The notes under the pieces were generated by a model. That model did not search any database. It was given only the letters and a program-made list of their open reading frames with translations, and was not told the origin of the DNA. The translations under genes and the position numbers were made by a program. A stretch of DNA of 43,953 bases from UBA2108 sp002713215 (lineage in GTDB: Bacteria; Bacteroidota; Bacteroidia; Flavobacteriales_G; Salibacteraceae), in the NCBI GenBank assembly GCA_937891015.1, contig CALAPY010000027.1, forward strand, positions 1 to 43,953, given 5' to 3'. This document shows positions 32,171-39,791 of this stretch, piece after piece (position 1 is the stretch's first letter; each line of letters begins with the position of its first letter).

Positions 32171-33535
32171 TTATAACTCATCTTTCTCATGGGTTTGGCT
32201 GGGATGAACTCGGTTTTTTTGAGCTTCCATTAATGGCCATACCTGATCCCAATATTTTTCGTGCCATTTGCGTGGACTTGCATCAGGTCCCTCGAAGTCA
32301 AGAAGGTTTCTTGTAACGTATCTTCTATACCGACTTACAACCTCATTTTTCTTGCTTTTAGCCTTTACCTTTTTCCATGTATTCAAGGTGGATTTCTGAA
32401 CATGTTCCCAGCCTCGGAGTACTTTGTTATTCCCTTTACCTGAATCTCTTATAACGATAGCTTCCGATGCCCATGCTTTCAATTCCGTATCAATAACATT
32501 AAATGTTTTTACTCCGGAATCAGTTGTCCCTTTTTCTCCCAAAAGTTCTTTGCCATGTACAACGCTATCTTTGGCATGAGACAATTCATGGGTAACTGTA
32601 GAAAGTTTGTCGGCAAAGTCCGGTTCAATTGGTGCTCCTCTTTTAATTGCGCGCATGTCCTGTCCCAGTTCAGTAATTAGTTGATCTGGCATATATAATG
32701 TGGGTTTGCCATAAGGTGAAAATGCAGCTCTTCTACCAGATTCTACCTGGATTTCTGTAGGAGAATTTTTTAGCGATTTAAATAAATTACCATACTCTTC
32801 CCCGGCTTTCCCCAAACCATCGGGGTTTAAAGAGGCCTCAAAAAGTCTTCCCCGACTTCCGCCATAGCTTGCATGCACAGTAGTTAAGAAAATGAACAAC
32901 AGCACCAAAAAGGTAACCAACTTGCCTATAAAAGTTCCCTGAACCACTGGGTGGCTAATGAAAGAAGTCATTATCCTTTGCGTTGGGCTGGTCTCTGTTA
33001 GGTTCCCCCCTGACGAACTGGCCTTAGCTCCCATTACATCCGCTTCATGCTCCAAACCAGGATTATCATTGATGGTAAGCGCTTCTTTCATTTGCATGGT
33101 TGCTTTGACCCTTCCCTGCTTTTGCTGAACCACATGCCAGGCTTCATGCGGCAAGTGCTTTTCTTGTCCTGAACTCAAGTGAATATTGGTCCCCTGAGCA
33201 TAGGCATGTGCATGAAGTTGCGCAGGTTTTGGTGAATTGTAGTGGACCTTAACGTCATCCATCGAATAACCCGAAAGGTTTTCTATTCCAGCCTTAAGCT
33301 TATCCGGCAAGCCAGTATTATTACCCTTTCGCTGTACGGTAGATTGATAGCCCAACGAATGTTTTCTAGAATACGATTGAATCTTTTTTAGCGATGAGGT
33401 TGACGAACGGTTATCTGAAAACCTTAATTCCTGGCTGTTAGTACTGGTTGGATGGCTTATCCGGTGTTGGTTTACCTTTTCCTGATCTCTAGTTCTATAG
33501 CCTTGCATATAAATGCCTAAACTAAAGTGCTCCAT
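32171..33535 (-). CDS. DUF4157 (eCIS-core) protein with a second HExxH region
   Basis: 454 residues from ATG 33535; TTG 33547 is less likely. Residues 68-165 form a DUF4157 domain (LPDKLKAGIENLSGYSMDDV, VKVHYNSPKPAQLHAHAYAQG, LPHEAWHVVQQKQGR, and LEHEADVMG), with the zinc motif H130-E-x-x-H134. A hydrophobic segment of about 20 residues lies at 201-221. The C-terminal part has another zincin-type motif HELSHA (316-321) in LSTVTHELSHAKDSVVHGKE. DUF4157 proteins are cargo or toxins of extracellular contractile injection systems, but no such structural genes are in this window. It could be an orphan effector, and the second HExxH could be the toxic peptidase. The first domain is certain; the second activity is a guess. 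Confidence 0.82.
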   Translation of the reverse strand: MEHFSLGIYMQGYRTRDQEKVNQHRISHPTSTNSQELRFSDNRSSTSSLKKIQSYSRKHSLGYQSTVQRKGNNTGLPDKLKAGIENLSGYSMDDVKVHYNSPKPAQLHAHAYAQGTNIHLSSGQEKHLPHEAWHVVQQKQGRVKATMQMKEALTINDNPGLEHEADVMGAKASSSGGNLTETSPTQRIMTSFISHPVVQGTFIGKLVTFLVLLFIFLTTVHASYGGSRGRLFEASLNPDGLGKAGEEYGNLFKSLKNSPTEIQVESGRRAAFSPYGKPTLYMPDQLITELGQDMRAIKRGAPIEPDFADKLSTVTHELSHAKDSVVHGKELLGEKGTTDSGVKTFNVIDTELKAWASEAIVIRDSGKGNNKVLRGWEHVQKSTLNTWKKVKAKSKKNEVVSRYRRYVTRNLLDFEGPDASPRKWHEKYWDQVWPLMEAQKNRVHPSQTHEKDEL

Positions 33536-33623
33536 TGAAAATATCAATAAGGGAAAACCCGTATTTCTAATTCCATTACCACTCTTTCATTAGCAATCGA
33601 TGGGATTAATAATTTTACCGACT

Positions 33624-33779
33624 ATGATAAAGATTGAGCATCTATGTAGTCATACAAGTGGATTTAATGACTATGTAAACGCTTCTATTTCCGTTTTCCT
33701 TATGGAACGCGATGAATGGCCATAATATGAGGTTCTTATGGAAAAGATTGCCCAACGACTGCAAGCACTTAAGTATTAG
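33624..33779 (+). pseudogene. Remnant of an XRE-like regulator, N-terminal part only, with in-frame stop
   Basis: From ATG 33624 the frame reads 33 codons (KIEHLCSHTSGFNDYVNASI, VFLMERDEWP), stops at TAA 33723-33725, and then continues in the same frame with YEVLMEKIAQRLQALKY to TAG 33777-33779. The combined text resembles, from memory, the N-terminal part of Bacteroidota XRE-type regulators, where a WPxYExLMxKIAxRL segment precedes the helix-turn-helix. The HTH itself is missing. So this looks like a dead gene fragment with one nonsense change and a truncation. Not confirmed by any search. Confidence 0.45.
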
Positions 33780-33833
33780 GTAACGGTTAGTGCTATTCTT
33801 TTACCGGATGCACGTATTTTCCAAGTCACACAA

Positions 33834-34220
33834 TTAAATAGTAGAAATGACTCGTTTTAACTTTTCAAGGACTTCAGTTGCAATAGGTTCCAGCGATTCA
33901 TTCTTTACGCTTTCCATGGCTACCACCGGATTAATAATTGAAACCACCACTGCGTTATCCTTTTCGTAGACAATTACATTGCAGGGCAACAACAACCCGA
34001 TATTATCTTCTGCCTGAACAGCCTTGTACGCAAATCCCGGATTACAGGCGCCCAAAATCACATATCGTGGAATGTCTACGTCTAATTTGTTTTTAAGAGT
34101 AGTTCGCATGTCTATATTGGTAAGTACGCCAAACCCTTCCATTTTTAAGGCCTCCGTTGTATTCTCAACTACCTGATCAAACGAAACACTTTCGAATTTT
34201 TTGGTAAAATAGTAACTCAT
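33834..34220 (-). CDS. DUF302-domain protein
   Basis: 128 residues. DUF302 pattern: FDQVVENTTEALKMEGFGVLTNIDM, then RYVILGACNPGFAYKAVQAEDNIGLLLPCNVIVYE and the VSIINPV strand. DUF302 proteins are small alpha/beta proteins often found with redox or metal-handling genes. The conserved CNP and LPCNV cysteines suggest a redox or metal role. The gene lies 24 bp after the thioredoxin gene and is probably in the same operon, which points to oxidative stress. The biochemical activity of the family is not established. Confidence 0.9.
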   Translation of the reverse strand: MSYYFTKKFESVSFDQVVENTTEALKMEGFGVLTNIDMRTTLKNKLDVDIPRYVILGACNPGFAYKAVQAEDNIGLLLPCNVIVYEKDNAVVVSIINPVVAMESVKNESLEPIATEVLEKLKRVISTI

Positions 34221-34244
34221 GTTTTTTTCTTTTAGAATAAGCTG

Positions 34245-34607
34245 TTATGCAGTTAAAAGCTCTTTATCAATCACATTTTGCAAAGCACTTTTAGGTAAAG
34301 CTCCGGCCTGCATCATGGGTTGCTTTCCTCCTGTTGGGATAAAAAGAATACTGGGAATACTTCTTATTTGAAACACAGCAGACAGTTCTTGTTCTACTTC
34401 AGTATCTACCTTGTAAATTTTTAGTTTATCTCCATACTCTTCGGAGAGTTCTTCCAATATAGGAGCTACCATTTTGCAAGGGCCGCACCAATCAGCGTAA
34501 AAATCAATAATTGCCGGAACATTGTCCTCATATTTCCATTCCTGGGACTTTTCATAGTTGAAAATGTCTGACTTAAATTGGTTTGCTGTAAGATTTATTG
34601 TCGCCAT
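34245..34607 (-). CDS. trxA: Thioredoxin
   Basis: 120 residues with the active site W40-C41-G42-P43-C44-K in a FYADWCGPCKMVAPI context, a cis-proline at the RSIPSILF strand (about 86-93) and the GALPKSAL helix. It reduces disulfides in the cytoplasm; no signal peptide. It is the first gene of a pair with DUF302 on the minus strand. A tandem 8-bp direct repeat TTGTAACA (34650-34657 and 34659-34666) lies just upstream and might be a control site. A truncated copy of its 5' end is found at 35212-35291. Confidence 0.95.
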   Translation of the reverse strand: MATINLTANQFKSDIFNYEKSQEWKYEDNVPAIIDFYADWCGPCKMVAPILEELSEEYGDKLKIYKVDTEVEQELSAVFQIRSIPSILFIPTGGKQPMMQAGALPKSALQNVIDKELLTA

Positions 34608-34649
34608 AATTTAATTTTTTGCAAAGGTGGGCATAGTTTATTCGTTGGT

Positions 34650-34666
34650 TTGTAACAATTGTAACA
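34650..34666. promoter_or_regulatory. Tandem TTGTAACA repeat upstream of thioredoxin
   Basis: Two copies of TTGTAACA with one base between them lie 43-59 bp before the trxA start. Repeats at this distance often bind an activator. The regulator is unknown. Confidence 0.35.
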
Positions 34667-34879
34667 TTACCACTCTTAAAAGAGAGAATAATGCGGTTTT
34701 CAGAAGCCTGCTAAAATTAAGTTCTCATTAAGACAATAGTGTTCAACTCATCGAGACTTGAATCTTGTAAACCGCCGATCTTTATTAAAAAATTGGCCAT
34801 TTGAAGGAGCTTAAGGTATTTCTAATATTGAGTAAGGGTATTTTCCAAATGTCCATTTATCAATAACTAAACATTTGAT

Positions 34880-35197
34880 ATGGAAGAACAATATTTTAAT
34901 GAAATCAGGAAACGGTTTTGCTCAAATGCTACTGAAATTGAGGAAGGTAAAATGATGAGTTTTGAGGCGATTAAATACAAACGAAAAGTATTCGCCTTCT
35001 TTACAGGAAATAAGAAAATGGTTTTTAAACTCGGTAAGGAATTCAATCCGGACACACAGGATTTTGATATTAATGTGTTTAATCCTTACGTAAAGAGAGC
35101 CCCTTTTAATGGTTGGTTCGAAGTACCTTATTCTGCTAAGGAGTACTGGCCAACACTTACAGAAAAGTCGCTGAGTTTATTAAAGTCAGAAATGTAA
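34880..35197 (+). CDS. TfoX/MmcQ-YjbR-like small protein
   Basis: 105 residues. The order GKMMSFEAIKYKRKVFAFF, KKMVFKLG, then NGWFEVPYSAKEYWPTLTEKSLSLLKS matches the small alpha/beta fold of TfoX N-terminal and YjbR-like proteins, which occur as stand-alone genes of unknown role. No catalytic residues are seen. The gene stands alone, divergent from trxA. The call rests on pattern only. Confidence 0.6.
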   Translation: MEEQYFNEIRKRFCSNATEIEEGKMMSFEAIKYKRKVFAFFTGNKKMVFKLGKEFNPDTQDFDINVFNPYVKRAPFNGWFEVPYSAKEYWPTLTEKSLSLLKSEM

Positions 35198-35211
35198 TTA
35201 CTACAGGTACA

Positions 35212-35291
35212 TTACTGCGGGCTTCTAGTTCCTTTTTCGCAGTTAAAGATATCCTCTTTAAATTTATCTGCTGCTAGATTTACTGTTGCAT
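35212..35291 (-). pseudogene. Truncated duplicate of the thioredoxin 5' end
   Basis: On the minus strand the text reads ATVNLAADKFKEDIFNCEKG, aligned without gaps to the thioredoxin N-terminus ATINLTANQFKSDIFNYEKS, with 13 of 20 positions identical. The start codon is shifted: ATGGCA in trxA is ATGCA here, a 1-base loss that puts the ATG out of frame. The similarity ends after 20 residues, and the frame stops at TAA 35212-35214. The upstream CACTTTGC also resembles the CACCTTTGC before trxA, so a promoter plus 5' end appears to have been duplicated. Confidence 0.65.
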
Positions 35292-35405
35292 ACTTAAAAT
35301 GTTTCAGCAAAGTGAGGCTTGCTTTCAATTCCTTTGTAAAAGTGATTGTGCAACTTATACAATTCCATTAATTTCATCAGCGTAACCCTTATTGGATGAA
35401 ATTAA

Positions 35406-35768
35406 ATGGAACTAAATAATATGAATATGAAGGTATTTAACGAACTAAGTGATATAAAAGAGGTTGAAATAATGCCAGGGTTGCATGCTAAAATCCTGCA
35501 TTCGAAAAATCAAACAATAGTTTTTTGGAGAATAGAAGAAGGTGCCGATTTACCTGCCCATTCACACCCACATGAGCAAATTTCTATTATAAACAGCGGC
35601 GATTTCAAACTTCGAATTGGCAATAAAGAACGAGTTCTTTCCACCGGAAGCATTGCAATAATTCCTTCGAACGTTGAACATGAAGCTAAAGCCCTAACCT
35701 ATTGTGAAATAACTGATGTTTTTAATCCGTGTCGTGAAGATTTAAAATACTCAGAGAATGAGGGTTGA
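35406..35768 (+). CDS. Single-domain cupin protein
   Basis: 120 residues. A typical cupin core: EEGADLPAHSHPHEQISIINSG (metal ligands H, H, E and Q/H) and GSIAIIPSNVEHEAKAL with the later histidine. The metal site looks intact. The substrate is unknown. The real start could be an internal ATG near 35427 (MKVFNELSD). It overlaps the GNAT-cupin gene by 11 bp, so the two are coupled, and both carry cupin domains, which suggests that they act on the same compound. Confidence 0.82.
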   Translation: MELNNMNMKVFNELSDIKEVEIMPGLHAKILHSKNQTIVFWRIEEGADLPAHSHPHEQISIINSGDFKLRIGNKERVLSTGSIAIIPSNVEHEAKALTYCEITDVFNPCREDLKYSENEG

Positions 35769-36582
35769 ACAATGTTCAATTGAAGACCTGGATCTTTCTT
35801 GTTTATTTTTTGAGAAGGCCATAGAATTTCAAAAACAAAAAGGAGGTCCCTCATACAAATTTGTAGACCGGCAGCTGTTTCAGGAAGATATAGAAGCGGG
35901 AAGACAGCATAAAATAATTAACGACCGAAATGAAGTTGTTTTTTTATTCACACTTTGGGAGAATGACGAGCATATCTGGATAGACAAACAAGAGGACGCT
36001 GCTCTTTATTTGCACCGCTTATTGGTCAACCCCGGCCATCGAGGGCAAGGGCACTTTAAACAAGCGCTTGATTGGATAGAGATATATGCTTACTGCAAAA
36101 GTGTGAACTACTTACGCCTGGACACCTTGGCCGATTCGGAAGGATTAACCCAGCTGTATGAAAAACACGGATTTCATAAAGTGGGGTTTTATCGTGTTCC
36201 AACGTCAAGCGAAGCTTCTCAAAACTCTCAAGGTAACCACGTTGTACTACTTGAACGAGAGCTTCAAACTGGTGCTTTGTATTTTGCAAATGAATCGTAC
36301 ATAGAAAACGCACCAGGTTTTAAAAGCCGAAGTAAATCCTTAGATAAATGGAAAGTGATCGAGGTGACTATAGAAGATAGCTTTGTTGAAGAAGACTGGT
36401 GCAACAAAACCCATTTAGGCTATGTAACATCAGGTAAACTTGAAGTATTATTCAATAATGGAGATAGTAAGTTGTACCAGCCTGGTAAGATTTTATGGAT
36501 AGCAGAAAATAATTCTCATAAAGCAACTTCGAAAACTGACTCAATTGCTCACGTTTTATTGTTTGAGCATGGTGTTGGTTAG
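35758..36582 (+). CDS. GNAT acetyltransferase fused to a cupin domain
   Basis: 274 residues. Residues 1-165 form a GNAT fold, with acetyl-CoA loop LLVNPGHRGQGHFKQALDW (positions near 89-107) and YEKHGFHKVGFYR at its end. Residues 185-274 form a cupin domain (HLGYVTSGKLEVLFNNGD, YQPGKILWIAENNSHKA). It overlaps the stand-alone cupin gene by 11 bp. The GNAT part probably acetylates an amine; the cupin could bind the same small molecule. The substrate is unknown. The start is fixed by the overlap. Confidence 0.8.
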   Translation: MRVEQCSIEDLDLSCLFFEKAIEFQKQKGGPSYKFVDRQLFQEDIEAGRQHKIINDRNEVVFLFTLWENDEHIWIDKQEDAALYLHRLLVNPGHRGQGHFKQALDWIEIYAYCKSVNYLRLDTLADSEGLTQLYEKHGFHKVGFYRVPTSSEASQNSQGNHVVLLERELQTGALYFANESYIENAPGFKSRSKSLDKWKVIEVTIEDSFVEEDWCNKTHLGYVTSGKLEVLFNNGDSKLYQPGKILWIAENNSHKATSKTDSIAHVLLFEHGVG

Positions 36583-36661
36583 GAAATGAAATACCATTTA
36601 TTGAGGTGCTATTAAAAGAATAGTGTGGGTTAGAAATATTACCTAATTAAAAAGAAACGTC

Positions 36662-36681
36662 ATTCCTGCGAAGGCAGGAAT
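36662..36681. repeat. Short REP-like palindrome
   Basis: ATTCCTGC-GAAG-GCAGGAAT is a perfect 8-bp stem with a GAAG loop, preceded by CGTC and followed by CTAG. It resembles the CGTCATTCCxGCGAAxGCxGGAATC elements scattered in many bacteria. One copy is seen in this window. It could also serve as a weak terminator for the GNAT-cupin gene. Confidence 0.55.
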
Positions 36682-36827
36682 CTAGAAATAACACTAGATT
36701 AGTTTCACTGAGTTCCCTTTTGTTTAAAAGGGAGTTAGACTTTCTAAAAACGGAATGATTCCATATTGAAATAAATACTAATATTGATTGCCCTTGTTAA
36801 ACCAAAGTGTCAAATTATTTGCTTGAA

Positions 36828-38783
36828 ATGAAAAGTAGCCACTATTTAGTCATTCTTACTCTACTACTTTTTACACAAACAATTCAGGCTCAGTTCTATA
36901 CATTTGGAAATACACCTGAATGGGTGAATAAACTTGAAATTCCAAAAGAACCATCTGTTTCCAAGTATGATGTTACCTCTGGCTTTTATTTGACTCTTGC
37001 AGATTATCAGGCTAAAGTTGATGAGGATGCTTTTTACATACGCGAGGTCAGCAATATTGTTTCTTACAGCGGAGTCACCAATGCTTCTCAATTGAGCATT
37101 ACTTATGATTCATCGTACCAGGAATTGATTTTACACCACCTAATAATATGGCGAAAGGGCAAAAAAATAGACCGAACCAAGGACCTAAGTATTGAGATTT
37201 TGAACAATGAAAATGATCTTGACAAGGGAATTTATACTGGAACCATAACCGCATACGATAACCTGGAGGACATTCGTAAAAATGACTTAATTGACTTTGC
37301 TTATACATTAGTAGGCAAAAACCCAATATTTGGTGATAGTAAATACTTGTTTTATCCACTGGAATCAATGAACCCGGTTGATATGTATTCAGTAAGATTT
37401 ATGTATCCCGAGGATAAACAATACGCCTTTAATTGTATTGATTGTGACAGTACCATAAAAATTAGCAATGTTAATGAGGGCGGTTATAAGCAAACAGAAC
37501 TTGTATGCGAAAATTTAAAACCATTGAAGGTTGAGGATTACATTCCTACCTGGGACCTGCCATATAAGTACTTCACCTTAAGCAGCTTCAATTCGTGGAA
37601 CGAGGTAAATGAATGGGCTCAGGACATATTTTCATTACCAAAGGAACAAGACCTAAATCAGGTATTTGAAGAAATATTTGATGGCAGTGAAACTACAGAA
37701 GAAAAGATAAATAAGATCATTGATTATGTTCAAGACGACATTCGATATATGGGTATTGAATCTGGAATTGGTAGTATAAAGCCTTTTACTCCTGAAAAAG
37801 TGGTAAAGCAGCGTTTTGGGGATTGTAAAGACAAGTCTCTTCTGCTGGTTACTTTGCTTAAGAAAATTGGAGTAGAAAAAGCGTATCCGGTATTGGTAAA
37901 TACATCTTTAAAAAACAGTTTAGACCAACAACAGCCTTCCGCTGAGTTATTTAACCATTGCATTGCAAAATATGAGTTCCAGGACAGTATCTATTGGTTA
38001 GACCCAACCATAAGCGTTCAGGGAGGAGATTTCAAAGAGGTTTATACACCCGATTATGGAAAAGTATTAGTAGTTGGTGAAAACAGAGATTCACTTCAAA
38101 CCATGACAACAAAAACTGATGGCGCTACTATTTACATCGAAGAAGAATATTTCATGAATTCATTTACTGAACCTGCCTTGCTGGAAGTCAAATCGGTTAG
38201 ATCTGGCTATGAAGCGGATCAAAGAAGAGCCTTGCTGGAGTATTATCAGCTTGAAGACCTCTCGAAAAGCGTGACGGATGAAATGAAATTATACTTTCCT
38301 CATGTCGAAAAAATTGACGAAATAAAGATTGATGATGACATTGAGAAGAACCTATTTACAGTGAAATATAAATACGAGGTTGATGGGTTTTGGCAGGACG
38401 GGAACAAAAGCTCAAACTATTCGCATTTTGGGTATTGGTTATACCGATTCGAACCACAAAGCCTCTATTACTATTTAACCAAATCAGCTTGTTCGGAAAG
38501 AGAAAATGACTACGAAGTAATTTACCCTGTAAATTTAAGCTACCGGGCCATTCTGCACTTTCCCAAGGAAATTCTCATTTCCGACGATATTAACCTGATA
38601 GAAAATGAGATAATTTCTTACAACGAGATTACGGAACAAATTGACAAGAATTCTATTGTGATTGATTACCAGTTAAAAATTAAGAAAGATCACATTAAGG
38701 CAGAAAGTTTTATGGACATCTGTGAAGAACTTAATGATTTGGTTGAACATCTTCCGCAAGTAATATATTTCCTGAAAAAATAA
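36828..38783 (+). CDS. DUF3857 and transglutaminase-domain protein
   Basis: 651 residues from ATG 36828 (a GTG 7 codons upstream is less likely, since the ATG opens the signal peptide VILTLLLFTQTIQAQ). DUF3857 fills about 50-230, followed by a transglutaminase-like core: C333 in FGDCKDKSLLLVTLLKKIG, H in LFNHCIAKYEF, and the DPT aspartate. The catalytic triad looks intact. These proteins are common in Bacteroidota; they may process surface peptides or glycans, but no substrate is proven. The next gene, a MORN-repeat protein, follows 10 bp later and probably belongs to the same operon. Confidence 0.88.
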   Translation: MKSSHYLVILTLLLFTQTIQAQFYTFGNTPEWVNKLEIPKEPSVSKYDVTSGFYLTLADYQAKVDEDAFYIREVSNIVSYSGVTNASQLSITYDSSYQELILHHLIIWRKGKKIDRTKDLSIEILNNENDLDKGIYTGTITAYDNLEDIRKNDLIDFAYTLVGKNPIFGDSKYLFYPLESMNPVDMYSVRFMYPEDKQYAFNCIDCDSTIKISNVNEGGYKQTELVCENLKPLKVEDYIPTWDLPYKYFTLSSFNSWNEVNEWAQDIFSLPKEQDLNQVFEEIFDGSETTEEKINKIIDYVQDDIRYMGIESGIGSIKPFTPEKVVKQRFGDCKDKSLLLVTLLKKIGVEKAYPVLVNTSLKNSLDQQQPSAELFNHCIAKYEFQDSIYWLDPTISVQGGDFKEVYTPDYGKVLVVGENRDSLQTMTTKTDGATIYIEEEYFMNSFTEPALLEVKSVRSGYEADQRRALLEYYQLEDLSKSVTDEMKLYFPHVEKIDEIKIDDDIEKNLFTVKYKYEVDGFWQDGNKSSNYSHFGYWLYRFEPQSLYYYLTKSACSERENDYEVIYPVNLSYRAILHFPKEILISDDINLIENEIISYNEITEQIDKNSIVIDYQLKIKKDHIKAESFMDICEELNDLVEHLPQVIYFLKK

Positions 38784-38793
38784 TTTTAGTCGT

Positions 38794-39711
38794 TTGAAAA
38801 AGAACTTATTCTTCCTATTGATTTTTATCTTATTCCTTAACAATGGTTTCTCGCAGGATACCATCAGGCGATATTATGACGCGGATTGGAAAGAGGTTTC
38901 AAATAAAAATGCAGCCATTTATTTTGGCAAATTCTATAAGGACACCAACAAAACCTGGGTAAAAAAGGACTATTACATGACCAGCCAAATTCAAATGATC
39001 GGGCGATTTAAATCCAAAAAACTAAAAGTTAAACACGGTCACTTTATTTATTACCACGAAAATGGCGAAGTCAGCTTGGAAGGCGATTATGTAGAAGGGA
39101 ATAGAGAAGGGATATGGAAGGCCTTTTACGACAATAAAAAACCGAAGTCAGAGGGGCAATACGCCAACGGAGACTATGTTGGTCATTGGAAGTTCTTTCA
39201 TGAAAATGGTGAACTAAAATCAGAGGGTAAATACGTTGAGGATAGAATTCATGGTAAATGGGTTTATTATTTCGACAACGGTCAGGTTAGTTCTATGGGA
39301 GAATACGATAACGGATATTCCATAAAAAACTGGATTTATTATCACGAGAATGGTATCAAAAAAGCATCAGGGAATTATAAAGAGGGTGAAAAAATTGAAA
39401 CCTGGAATTACTTCTACGACAATGGAGTAAAACAAACCGAAGAAGTCTATGAGGAAGGGAAGCTAGTCTCGGCCATAGGGTATTTTAAGAATGGAAGCAA
39501 ACAGTTTACTGGTGTGTATTCCAATGGTATGGCGCATGGTGAATTTAAATACTGGAATCCTAGAGGGCGTTTAATTCAAAAAGGTAATTACGATCAAGGA
39601 AAACTAAACGGCACCTGGGAAAGGTATTTTAAAGACGGTAAACTGCAATTGTACTACGAAGATGGCGAGCTGCTAGGGAAGAAATTTGGAGGCATGGTAA
39701 GGTCTCAATAA
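38794..39711 (+). CDS. MORN/YwqK-type repeat protein, secreted
   Basis: 305 residues from TTG 38794; no ATG is available before the signal peptide (LFFLLIFILFLNNGFSQ). About nine repeats of 23-24 residues follow, each like YYHENGEVSLEGDYVEGNREG, the MORN-variant seen in proteins named toxin-antitoxin system YwqK family antitoxin. That name is often applied to any such repeat protein in Bacteroidota and should not be taken as function. The repeats form an extended beta sheet, probably a binding surface. It lies 10 bp after the DUF3857 gene and is probably co-transcribed with it. Confidence 0.82.
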   Translation: MKKNLFFLLIFILFLNNGFSQDTIRRYYDADWKEVSNKNAAIYFGKFYKDTNKTWVKKDYYMTSQIQMIGRFKSKKLKVKHGHFIYYHENGEVSLEGDYVEGNREGIWKAFYDNKKPKSEGQYANGDYVGHWKFFHENGELKSEGKYVEDRIHGKWVYYFDNGQVSSMGEYDNGYSIKNWIYYHENGIKKASGNYKEGEKIETWNYFYDNGVKQTEEVYEEGKLVSAIGYFKNGSKQFTGVYSNGMAHGEFKYWNPRGRLIQKGNYDQGKLNGTWERYFKDGKLQLYYEDGELLGKKFGGMVRSQ

Positions 39712-39791
39712 TACCAACTTCCCCTTAATATCCCACCGTTGGTTTCGATCAGGTTACTCCCCCTAAAAGCCCGTATAGAAAAGTAGGGATA

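Noticed and set aside
38794..39711. YwqK family antitoxin as function
   Set aside because: The name comes from the MORN-like repeats; the protein is secreted and no toxin gene is adjacent.
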